A stretch of DNA of 64,000 nt from DAOUJI01 sp965219565 (GTDB taxonomy: Bacteria; Chloroflexota; Dehalococcoidia; Lucifugimonadales; JAGWBF01). This document shows, piece by piece, positions 16,940 to 26,595 of this stretch. Location of the stretch: assembly GCA_965219565.1 (NCBI GenBank), contig OZ244780.1, forward strand, positions 186,001 to 250,000, written 5' to 3'. Position 1 is the stretch's first letter. The number at the start of each line of letters is the position of its first letter. A program made the translations under genes and the position numbers. The notes below the pieces were generated by a model that did no database searches, had not been told where the DNA came from, and saw nothing but the letters and a program-made list of their open reading frames with translations.

Positions 16940-19762
16940 TTGACTACCAACGGAGGAGGGGCGCCACCGCCCGATTACAGTAGGTACGCAGGACTGCCCA
17001 GCACTACCAACTTCAAGGCCATCGGAAAGATTGCCGGCGTCATCGGGGTCATCGTCATCGTCATCATTGCCCTGTCGGTGATCAAGACCATCTACACTGA
17101 CTGGCTTTGGTTCGACAAACTCGGCGTCCTCAGCGTGTACAAGACAATACTCGGAACACGGATATGGCTGTTCTTCGGCGGGGCGGTCCTGGCCGCTATA
17201 GTAATAGCCGCCAACCTCCACTTGGCCCACCGTTTCTCCAGGGGGGAATCAACTCTGCCCGTGCCTCCGGAGGTCATCCGCTTTGGGCGCATCGCCATTC
17301 TCGCAGGAGCGGCGCTCACCGTTTTTATAGCTGCCATCGTGTTCGGAGCGGTGGCCCAGGGCAGGTGGGAGACTATTCTAATCTTCATGAACAGGGTTCC
17401 CTTCGGCATTGAGGACCCCCAGTTCAGCAAAGACATGTCCTTCCACGTGGCGGTGATGCCTATCCTCCATTTCGTACAAGGGTGGGTGATGGGACTGGTG
17501 ATAGCCGCTATTGTAACGTCGGCGGTCCTCTATCTGGTCAACTTCGGCATACGGGGCCTCACGTTCGGCTTGACACCCCGGCTGAGGACCCACCTGGCTG
17601 TGCTGGGCGCCGTTCTGATGTTGACCATATCCGTCGCCCACTATCTGGATATCTACGAATTGGTGTTTTCTGGACGCGGCGCGGCCCCCGGCGCAGGCTA
17701 CACTGACGTCAACGCTCGGGTCCCCGTGTTATGGCTGCTGGTGGCCATCTCCCTGGTCTCGGCGGTGGGTTTCGCGGCCTCCATATTCTACGGCGGTGGG
17801 CGATTGATGGTCGCCGCCTTCACCCTATGGGCGGTCATAGCCATCGTGGCCGGGGTCATCTATCCCTCAGCCTTCCAGCGTCTACGGGTTGCGCCCAACG
17901 AGTTTGTGCGTGAAGAGCAGTACATCGACAGGGCCATCGTCGCCACGCGGGATGCGTACAACCTCAATCTGATTGAAGAGACGGTCTTCGACTACGAGCC
18001 CTCTCTCGATAGCCAGACCATTGTCGACAACGAGGAGACAGTCCGGAACATCCGGCTTTGGGACCACAGGCCCCTTCTGGACACTTACAACCAGATTCAG
18101 ACCTTCCGCCAGTACTACAACTTCGTCGGCGTAGACGTAGACCGTTACCGATTCCAGGACGGCGAGTTGCAGCAGGTGATGCTGGCTGCCAGGGAGCTGT
18201 TCCCCGAACGTTTAGAGGAGGACGCCCAGAACTGGGTCAACCGCACTCTCGCCTACACCCACGGGTTTGGTGTCACCGTAAGCCCGGTAAGCTCCTACAC
18301 CGAGGAGGGCAGGCCCGAATTCTTTGTCGAAGGACTGCCCCCTGTGGGCGACCTGACGGTGGACCGGCCCGAAATCTACTTCGGTGAGAACACAAGCAAC
18401 TACGTCGTCGTGGACACGGCAACCCGGGAATTCGATTTCCCCGGAAGCCAGGGTGAACCCGTCCTGAAAAACTATGAGGGGGACGGCGGCGTGGCCCTCG
18501 GCTCCTTCTTCCGGCGGGCCGCATTTGCATGGAGGTTCTTGGACTTCAACCTCCTCATCAGCGGCGAGCTCAGCTCTGGCAGCAAGGTCATGTTCCACAG
18601 AGAAATAACCGAGCGAGTCTCCGTGATGGCGCCCTTCCTAAAGCTGGACAGCGACCCCTACATTGTTGTAGGCGATGGCGGCAAGCTCTGGTGGATAATC
18701 GACGCTTACACAACCACGGACCGCTATGCCTACTCCCAACGGTTCGAGGACTATAACTACATTCGCAACAGTGTGAAGGTCGTGGTTGACGCCTATAACG
18801 GGGACGTCCACTTCTTCGTCAGAGAACCCAGCGACCCCATGATTCAAATGTACCGGAACGCGTTCCCGGACCTCTTCCAGGACTTTGACGCCATCGACCA
18901 ACTGGACCCCTCCCTCAGAGAGCACATCCGGTACGGGTTCGACCTGTTCCAGGCCCAGTCCGACCTAAACCTCAGGTACCACATGAAAGAGCCGCAGAAA
19001 TTCTTCCTCCGGGACGACCTGTGGGCCAGGGCTCGGGAGGTCTTTGAGACTCCCACCAACACCCAGGACATCGAACCTTACTACATCATCATGAAGCTGC
19101 CCGGCGAGGAAAACGTCGAGTATGTACTTCTGTTGCCCTTCACTCCGGCGGGGGAGGAGCGGAAGAACATGGTCGGGTGGATGGCTGCCCGCAGCGACGG
19201 AGAGAACTACGGCAAGCTGATTACGTTCCTTTTCCCCAAAGGCCAGGTGGACGGCCCCGAGCAGATCGAGGGCCGGATAACCAGCGACGAGGACATAGGA
19301 AGGGAGCTCAGCCTGCTCTGCCCGGAAGGGAAGGTCTGTGTGCGGGGCAACCTGCTGGCCATTCCCATGCAGGTCGCTAGGGAAGACGGCAGTGAAAGCC
19401 AGACCCTGCTCTATGTAGAACCTCTCTACATCCGCGCCGAGAACCTGCCCCTCCCCGAGCTGAAAAAGGTGATTGTCGCCGACAACCGGCAGGTAGTAAT
19501 GTCGGACACCCTCGAGGAGAGCTTGTGTATACTGGTCAACGGGGCCGAGGCTTGCGCAGACACCTTGACGCCGCAGATTCCTCGCCCTACAACTCCGACG
19601 GACGGCGTCGACGGCCAGAGACCGACCCTGTCCCAGGAGGCAATCGACGCCATAATCGGCGAAGTCCAAAATCTGGAGGGTTCCGTCGAGGGACTGCTGG
19701 AAAGCCTCGAACGCTTGAGGCAGACCATCGAACGGATGCAGGCGGAAGATTCGGGGCAGTGA
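16940..19762 (+). CDS. UPF0182 family large membrane protein
   Basis: 940 residues, about seven hydrophobic segments in the first 320 (GVIGVIVIVIIALSVIKTIY, IWLFFGGAVLAAIVIAA, and others), then a large extracytoplasmic domain, the UPF0182 architecture. Signatures include TDWLWFDKLGVLSVYKTIL and YTTTDRYAYSQ. The last 60 residues (GEVQNLEGSVEGLLESLERL) form a coiled coil. TTG 16940 is the start, six bases after AGGAG; an ATG at 16935 is out of frame. Function unknown in all members. Its place between argB and argD is unusual and suggests shared transcription, not necessarily shared function. Confidence 0.9.
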   Translation: MTTNGGGAPPPDYSRYAGLPSTTNFKAIGKIAGVIGVIVIVIIALSVIKTIYTDWLWFDKLGVLSVYKTILGTRIWLFFGGAVLAAIVIAANLHLAHRFSRGESTLPVPPEVIRFGRIAILAGAALTVFIAAIVFGAVAQGRWETILIFMNRVPFGIEDPQFSKDMSFHVAVMPILHFVQGWVMGLVIAAIVTSAVLYLVNFGIRGLTFGLTPRLRTHLAVLGAVLMLTISVAHYLDIYELVFSGRGAAPGAGYTDVNARVPVLWLLVAISLVSAVGFAASIFYGGGRLMVAAFTLWAVIAIVAGVIYPSAFQRLRVAPNEFVREEQYIDRAIVATRDAYNLNLIEETVFDYEPSLDSQTIVDNEETVRNIRLWDHRPLLDTYNQIQTFRQYYNFVGVDVDRYRFQDGELQQVMLAARELFPERLEEDAQNWVNRTLAYTHGFGVTVSPVSSYTEEGRPEFFVEGLPPVGDLTVDRPEIYFGENTSNYVVVDTATREFDFPGSQGEPVLKNYEGDGGVALGSFFRRAAFAWRFLDFNLLISGELSSGSKVMFHREITERVSVMAPFLKLDSDPYIVVGDGGKLWWIIDAYTTTDRYAYSQRFEDYNYIRNSVKVVVDAYNGDVHFFVREPSDPMIQMYRNAFPDLFQDFDAIDQLDPSLREHIRYGFDLFQAQSDLNLRYHMKEPQKFFLRDDLWARAREVFETPTNTQDIEPYYIIMKLPGEENVEYVLLLPFTPAGEERKNMVGWMAARSDGENYGKLITFLFPKGQVDGPEQIEGRITSDEDIGRELSLLCPEGKVCVRGNLLAIPMQVAREDGSESQTLLYVEPLYIRAENLPLPELKKVIVADNRQVVMSDTLEESLCILVNGAEACADTLTPQIPRPTTPTDGVDGQRPTLSQEAIDAIIGEVQNLEGSVEGLLESLERLRQTIERMQAEDSGQ

Positions 19763-19796
19763 CCATGCTCGACAGAAAAATAGAAGGAGGCGCCCA

Positions 19797-21002
19797 ATGA
19801 GCGACGTCGAACCTCGCTCCTCCAGCGACTGGATGGAGCTTGAAAAGAAGTACTATATGTTCACCGTGCGGCGTCAGCCGGTGGTGATAGAAAAGGGTGA
19901 CGGGAGCTGGGTCTGGGACGTTGAGGGGAACGAGTACCTGGACTTCTGCGCCGGATGGGCCGTGGACAACCTGGGGCACAGCCACCCGGCCATCACCTCC
20001 GCCATCATGGAGCAGGCCTCGACGCTGCTCCAAACGTCCAACCAGTTCTACACTCTGCCACAGTTGCGGCTTGCCCAGCTGTTGGTGGAGAACAGCGCCT
20101 TGGAAAAAGTGTTCTTCAGCAACAGCGGCGCCGAGGCTGTTGAGGGGGCCATCAAGCTGGCCCGCAAGCACGGAAAGAAGACCCGCGACGGCGCCTACGA
20201 GATCATCACCGCGAACCATTCCTTCCACGGCCGCACGTTGACGGCCCTGTCAGCCACTGGCAACCCCCACTACCAGGAGCCTTTCCAGCCCGTGACTCCC
20301 GGCTTCGTCCATGTGGACTACGACAACGTCGAGGCCATAATGGAAGCCACCAACGACCGCACCGCCGCCGTTCTGCTGGAGCCGGTGCAGGGCGAGGGCG
20401 GCGTCAACGTCCCTGCCGACGACTATTTCAAGCGCGTCCGGGAATGGTGCGACAACCAAGGGCTTCTCCTGGTCCTGGACGAGGTCCAGACCGGGTTCGG
20501 CCGCCTGGGCAGCCTTTTTGGATACGAGCAGTTCGGAATCGAGCCTGACGCAATGGCCCTCGGCAAGGGTCTTGGAGGCGGAGTGCCCATAGGAGCCTTC
20601 ATGTCCAAGGACGCGTGCATGGCCCTGGAACCGGGCGACCACGGCTCCACCTACGGCGGCAACGCCCTCACCTGCGCCGCCGCCTATGCCTCAACCAAGG
20701 TCATCATCGACCAGGACCTGTCGGCCAACGCCCGTGTTATGGGACAAAGGCTGATGGAAGGGTTGGAGGCGGTGGGTTCCAGGACCGGAAAGCTCAAGGA
20801 CGTGCGGGGCAAGGGGCTGCTGATTGCCGCCGAGTTCCCCGACGAAATCTCGGCCCAGGTTGTGGGCCAGTGCAACAAGGAGGGGCTGCTTTTGAACCCT
20901 GTCCGCCCCAACGCCATCAGGTTCATGCCGCCCCTTAACGTGAATGCCGACGAAATAGACGGGGCCCTCTCCAGGTTCGAGACGGCCCTGGGCAAAATTT
21001 AA
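19797..21002 (+). CDS. argD: Acetylornithine aminotransferase ArgD
   Basis: 401 residues of the class-III PLP aminotransferase family. The PLP lysine lies in ALGKGLGGGVPIGAF; the cofactor aspartate is in LLVLDEVQTGFGR; SNSGAEAVEGAIKLAR and HGSTYGGNAL are also typical. It transaminates N-acetylglutamate semialdehyde. ATG follows GGAGGCGCCCA. The gene lies 34 bases after the UPF0182 gene and 14 bases before argG, consistent with one operon. Confidence 0.94.
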   Translation: MSDVEPRSSSDWMELEKKYYMFTVRRQPVVIEKGDGSWVWDVEGNEYLDFCAGWAVDNLGHSHPAITSAIMEQASTLLQTSNQFYTLPQLRLAQLLVENSALEKVFFSNSGAEAVEGAIKLARKHGKKTRDGAYEIITANHSFHGRTLTALSATGNPHYQEPFQPVTPGFVHVDYDNVEAIMEATNDRTAAVLLEPVQGEGGVNVPADDYFKRVREWCDNQGLLLVLDEVQTGFGRLGSLFGYEQFGIEPDAMALGKGLGGGVPIGAFMSKDACMALEPGDHGSTYGGNALTCAAAYASTKVIIDQDLSANARVMGQRLMEGLEAVGSRTGKLKDVRGKGLLIAAEFPDEISAQVVGQCNKEGLLLNPVRPNAIRFMPPLNVNADEIDGALSRFETALGKI

Positions 21003-21016
21003 CCGAGGCGGCGTGC

Positions 21017-22243
21017 ATGCCCGATAAGTCCGACAAACCCGACAAGATAGTTCTCGCCTATAGCGGCGGCCTGGACACATCTGTGGCGGTCCGCTGGCTC
21101 AAAGAGGAGTACGGCTCCGACATCGTCACCTTTACCGTGGACCTGGGCATGGTGGACCTGGAGCCTGTCAGGAAGAAGGCCCTTCAGATAGGGGCTGTTG
21201 AGGCTCTGGTCGCCGACGCCAAGGACGAGTTCTACAGCGACTACATCTGCCCCGCCCTCCGAGCCGGAGCAATATATGAGGAGCAATACCCCCTGGCCAC
21301 GGCCTTGGGCAGGCCCCTTATAGCGCAACGTCTGGTGCAAGCGGCCCGGCAGGTGGGCGCCGCCGCTGTGGCCCACGGATGCACGGGCAAAGGCAACGAC
21401 CAGGTCAGGCTTGACGTGGGCGTGGCAGCGTTGGCTCCCGATCTGAGGGTGATAGCTCCCATTCGCGATTGGGGCATGAGCCGGGAGGAAGAGATAGAGT
21501 ACGCCCGCCAGAGGGACATTCCAGTTCCCACCGGAAAGAGTCCCTACTCCACTGACGAAAACCTCTGGGGCCGGAGCATCGAGGCAGGAGACCTGGAAGA
21601 CCCCTGGACTGAGCCCCCGGAAGCGGCTTACGAATGGACAAGGCCCGTCTCCGAGACACCCGACGAACCTGCGTACGTGGTGATTGGCTTCAGGGAAGGC
21701 TTGCCCGTGTCGGTGGACGGTGAGGAGATGCAGGGGGTAGATCTGATCTGGCACCTGAACCGGACGGCGGGCGAGCATGGCGTCGGGCGCATCGACCACG
21801 TGGAGAACAGGCTGGTGGGCATTAAGTCCAGGGAGGTCTACGAGTCCCCCGCGGCCGTAGCGCTCCACGCGGCCCACAAGGGGTTGGAAGCAATCACCCT
21901 GGGCAAGGAGCAGCTTCGCCTTAAGGCCCGTATCGCCCAGGAGTATGCCGACGTCGTGTACAACGGCCTATGGTTCACCCAGCACCGTTGGGACATGGAT
22001 GCATACGTCGAGTCCACACAGCGAGTGGTGGATGGAACCGTGCGGATGCGCTTCCACAAGGGGACGTGCACCGTCGTTGGCCGCAAGTCGCCCAACTCCC
22101 TCTACAACTACGGCTTGGCCACCTACGACCGGGCTGACGCATTCGACCATAAGTCCGCCGAAGGGTTCATAGCCATATACGGCTTGCCCGTGCGCAACCA
22201 GGCCCAGGTGCGACGGGAGACTAGCGGGCCCGACGGAGTATAA
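21017..22243 (+). CDS. argG: Argininosuccinate synthase ArgG
   Basis: 408 residues, normal for the short bacterial form. The N-type ATP pyrophosphatase P-loop is AYSGGLDTSVAVRWL; HGCTGKGNDQVR and KSPYSTDENLWGRS bind citrulline and aspartate. It joins citrulline and aspartate in the penultimate step of arginine synthesis. ATG 21017 follows GAGGCGGCG. Confidence 0.96.
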   Translation: MPDKSDKPDKIVLAYSGGLDTSVAVRWLKEEYGSDIVTFTVDLGMVDLEPVRKKALQIGAVEALVADAKDEFYSDYICPALRAGAIYEEQYPLATALGRPLIAQRLVQAARQVGAAAVAHGCTGKGNDQVRLDVGVAALAPDLRVIAPIRDWGMSREEEIEYARQRDIPVPTGKSPYSTDENLWGRSIEAGDLEDPWTEPPEAAYEWTRPVSETPDEPAYVVIGFREGLPVSVDGEEMQGVDLIWHLNRTAGEHGVGRIDHVENRLVGIKSREVYESPAAVALHAAHKGLEAITLGKEQLRLKARIAQEYADVVYNGLWFTQHRWDMDAYVESTQRVVDGTVRMRFHKGTCTVVGRKSPNSLYNYGLATYDRADAFDHKSAEGFIAIYGLPVRNQAQVRRETSGPDGV

Positions 22244-22295
22244 TCGGCCCCAATCAATCTGCAAGGAAGACTCAGGAGTAGGCGAGACTGTTGCA

Positions 22296-22336
22296 AGCCC
22301 TCTTCCCCCTCAGGGGGAAGATTGAGATGGGGGTGA
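22296..22336. repeat. Dispersed inverted repeat between argG and argH
   Basis: CTTCCCCCTCAGGGGGAAG followed by ATTGAGATGGGGGTG is a member of the C-rich/G-rich intergenic repeat family. It lies directly before the argH start and may have displaced its original 5' end. Confidence 0.55.
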
Positions 22337-22396
22337 ACGGGGTGGTGTGGGGAGACCGCCGTAGGGTTGCGTTAAGCTCTTGTCTGCGGGAGATTC

Positions 22397-23776
22397 ATGG
22401 ACGATAGAGTCCGCAACTACACTGTTTCCATACACTACGACCGCCGTCTGTACCGGCAGGACATAGCCGGCTCCATAGTCCACGTGCGCATGTTGGCCAA
22501 GCAGGGCATTATCCAGGACGATGAATGCCAAAAGATAGTCTCCGGCTTGGAGACCGTCCGCACCGAAATAGAGAATGGTTCCTTCCCTTGGGACGAAGGA
22601 CTTGAGGACATCCACATGAACGTGGAGTCCCGGCTGGCCCAACTAATAGGAGCGGAGACGGCGGGCCGGATGCACACGGGTCGTTCCCGCAACGACCAGA
22701 TAGCCTTGGACCTGCGGATGTTCGTAAAGGACGCAATAGGAGACACGCTGGCCGGCCTGGCGCGATTGCAGGGGGCGCTGCTGGTGTTGGCCGAGTCCCA
22801 CAAGGACACGCTGATGCCGGGTTACACCCACCTCCAGCGGGCGCAGCCCGTTCTTCTGGCCCACCACCTTTTGGCCTACTTCCAGATGCTGGAGCGGGAC
22901 AAGTCACGCTTTGCCGACTGCCGCAAGCGCACCGACGTTCTGCCCCTGGGCAGCGGGGCGCTGGCCGGGGTGCCGTATCCCACGGACAGGGAGTTCCTGG
23001 CCCAAGAGTTGGGCTTCTCGGCCATAAGTGAGAACTCTATGGACGCCGTCTCCGACCGGGACTTCATCGTGGAGTACCAGTCGGCGGCTTCCATCTGCAT
23101 GATGCACCTCTCAAGGCTGGCCGAGGAGCTGGCTTTGTGGACTTCCCAGGAATTCGGGTACGTCCGCCTGGCCCCGGAGTACGTCACTGGAAGCAGCATT
23201 ATGCCCCAGAAGCGGAACCCCGACTATGCCGAGCTGGCCCGGGGCAAGACGGGCCGGGTGTACGGGCATCTGGTGGGCGTTCTGACGACCATGAAGGGCC
23301 TGCCCATGACCTACAACCGGGATCTCCAGGAGGACAAGGAAGGCCTCTTCGACACCGTGGACACGCTCCTGGCCACCCTCGACGTGTTCACCGGCATGGT
23401 CTCAACACTGGAGGTGGATGCCGAGAACATGGCTCGTGCTTCTTCCGGTGGCCACATGTTGGCCACCGACTTGGCCGACTACCTCGTGACTGAACGAGGA
23501 ACGCCCTTTAGAGAAGCCCACGGCGTGGTGTCGAGCCTCTGCGACTACGCCGCGGACCATGGGAAAGGCCTCGATGAGCTTACAATGGAGGAGCTTCACG
23601 CTTTCTCGCCCGATTTCGGAGAAGATGTGAAGAACATCACGGCCCAGAGTTCAGCGGCTGCCAGAAACGTCTACGGAGGCACAGCCCCGGCCCAGGTTCG
23701 GGACGCCTTAGACCGGGCCAGAAGCGCTCTGGCCCATGACCCCCATAGCAACCAAAGTCCAGGAGGAGAAAGTTGA
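22397..23776 (+). CDS. argH: Argininosuccinate lyase ArgH
   Basis: 459 residues of the fumarase/aspartase superfamily with the signature GSSIMPQKRNPD, the HTGRSRNDQ substrate loop and TLMPGYTHLQRAQP. It cleaves argininosuccinate to arginine and fumarate. The first ATG gives MDDRVRNYTVSIHYDRRLY and lacks the usual N-terminal (L/M)xGRF motif; the codons just upstream in the same frame read CGRF, but no normal start codon lies between them and the TAA at 22373-22375. The N-terminus is therefore slightly short or uses an unusual start. It overlaps rpe by four bases. Confidence 0.93.
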   Translation: MDDRVRNYTVSIHYDRRLYRQDIAGSIVHVRMLAKQGIIQDDECQKIVSGLETVRTEIENGSFPWDEGLEDIHMNVESRLAQLIGAETAGRMHTGRSRNDQIALDLRMFVKDAIGDTLAGLARLQGALLVLAESHKDTLMPGYTHLQRAQPVLLAHHLLAYFQMLERDKSRFADCRKRTDVLPLGSGALAGVPYPTDREFLAQELGFSAISENSMDAVSDRDFIVEYQSAASICMMHLSRLAEELALWTSQEFGYVRLAPEYVTGSSIMPQKRNPDYAELARGKTGRVYGHLVGVLTTMKGLPMTYNRDLQEDKEGLFDTVDTLLATLDVFTGMVSTLEVDAENMARASSGGHMLATDLADYLVTERGTPFREAHGVVSSLCDYAADHGKGLDELTMEELHAFSPDFGEDVKNITAQSSAAARNVYGGTAPAQVRDALDRARSALAHDPHSNQSPGGES

Positions 23777-24465
23777 CCGAATCCAGCAGTGCAGTAAAGT
23801 TGGCCCCGTCCATCCTCACGGCTGATTTCGCCCGCTTAGGAGAGCAGGTGGCCGAGGTGACGGCGGCAGGCGCCGACTATATCCACGTAGACGTCATGGA
23901 CGGCCATTTCGTCCCCAACATCACGATGGGCCCTATCGTCGTGGAGGGCATCAGGGCCGCGACCCACCTGCCCCTCAACGTCCATCTACAGATAGAGAAA
24001 CCGGAGGAGTTCATCTCAGATTTCGTCAAGGCAGGGTCGGACCAGATTATCGTCCACAGCGAGTCGACCTATCACCTCCACCGGCTGGTGCACCAGATCA
24101 AAGACCAGGGCGCCCAGGTCGGGGTGGCCATCAACCCCGCCACCCCCTTGTCGGCTCTGGAGGAGATGCTGGTCTACGTGGACATAGCCCTCATAGGCTC
24201 GGTGAACCCTGGGTTCGGAGGGCAGAAGCTGATACCGGAAACCCTGGCAAAGACGGCGCGGTTAAAGCGGGTGCTGGCGGAGCGGGGCTATACCCCGGAG
24301 ATACAAATGGACGGCGGAATCAACGCGGATACGGCGGCGGACTGTGTGCGTGCAGGGGCCACTATCCTGGTGGCGGGGTCAGCTATATTCAACGACCGGG
24401 AATCGGTCCAGGAAGCGATGGACAGGCTGCGCGCCAGCATTCAGGGGGTAGAGGCGAACCCCTAG
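23773..24465 (+). CDS. rpe: Ribulose-phosphate 3-epimerase
   Basis: 230 residues of a (beta/alpha)8 barrel. LAPSILTADFARLG holds the N-terminal substrate motif; HVDVMDGHFVPNIT supplies metal-binding His and Asp; VNPGFGGQKLIPETL and QMDGGIN complete the active site. It interconverts ribulose 5-phosphate and xylulose 5-phosphate. TTG 23773 overlaps the argH stop (TTGA), with AGGAGG upstream, so translation is coupled. Confidence 0.94.
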   Translation: MTESSSAVKLAPSILTADFARLGEQVAEVTAAGADYIHVDVMDGHFVPNITMGPIVVEGIRAATHLPLNVHLQIEKPEEFISDFVKAGSDQIIVHSESTYHLHRLVHQIKDQGAQVGVAINPATPLSALEEMLVYVDIALIGSVNPGFGGQKLIPETLAKTARLKRVLAERGYTPEIQMDGGINADTAADCVRAGATILVAGSAIFNDRESVQEAMDRLRASIQGVEANP

Positions 24466-24647
24466 GCCCTGGCGGGCTTGTGGAGCGTTCGCAGGCAGCG
24501 GGTGCATATCTTGACCCGCTTGTTGGTCCCGTCGATGGTCAGCGTCTGCTTGTGGACGTTGGCTAGAAACCGGGTCTTGGTCCGCCGCTTGGAGTGGCTG
24601 ACGTTGTTGCCGGACATCCCGGCTTTCCCGCAGAGTTCGCACTTCAT
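24462..24647 (-). CDS. rpmB: Ribosomal protein L28 (zinc-binding form)
   Basis: 61 residues starting MKCELCGKAGMSGNNVSHSK, with a second CTRC pair near the C-terminus. The two CxxC pairs mark the zinc-binding L28 paralogue type. AGGAA lies eight bases upstream of ATG 24647; the frame extends further upstream only as repeat sequence. It converges with rpe, and the last four bases overlap. Confidence 0.95.
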   Translation of the reverse strand: MKCELCGKAGMSGNNVSHSKRRTKTRFLANVHKQTLTIDGTNKRVKICTRCLRTLHKPARA

Positions 24648-24673
24648 GATGTTTCCTTGTTGGGGCGACCCGT

Positions 24674-24732
24674 ACTCCCTCTCCCTAGCCGGGAGAGGGT
24701 GGAGCCTGCCCTGAGCTTGCCGAAGGGATGAG
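24674..24732. repeat. Composite dispersed repeat upstream of rpmB
   Basis: CCCTCTCCCTAGCCGGGAGA continues into GGGTGGAGC and then CCCTGAGCTTGCCGAAGGG. It joins two of the window's repeat types: the C-rich hairpin and the CCTGAG...CGAAGGG element that recurs at 60330-60366. Confidence 0.6.
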
Positions 24733-24802
24733 GGCAGCAAATTGAAAACCAGCAACGTATAGGATACCATAGCCCGAAAGCTGGCAGCAAGGAAATGGGA
24801 TT

Positions 24803-26470
<1,668 letters not shown>

Positions 26471-26595
26471 CGGCTGGGAGTGTTGGGTGGCGGAGGATAG
26501 AGTAACGAATCGTGCATGCGGCCCGCTGACGGGTGCGCATCCAGGTGCGGAGGCAGTGGGCGTAGGGTTGGTCTTCCCTTCCAACGCCCGGTGAA

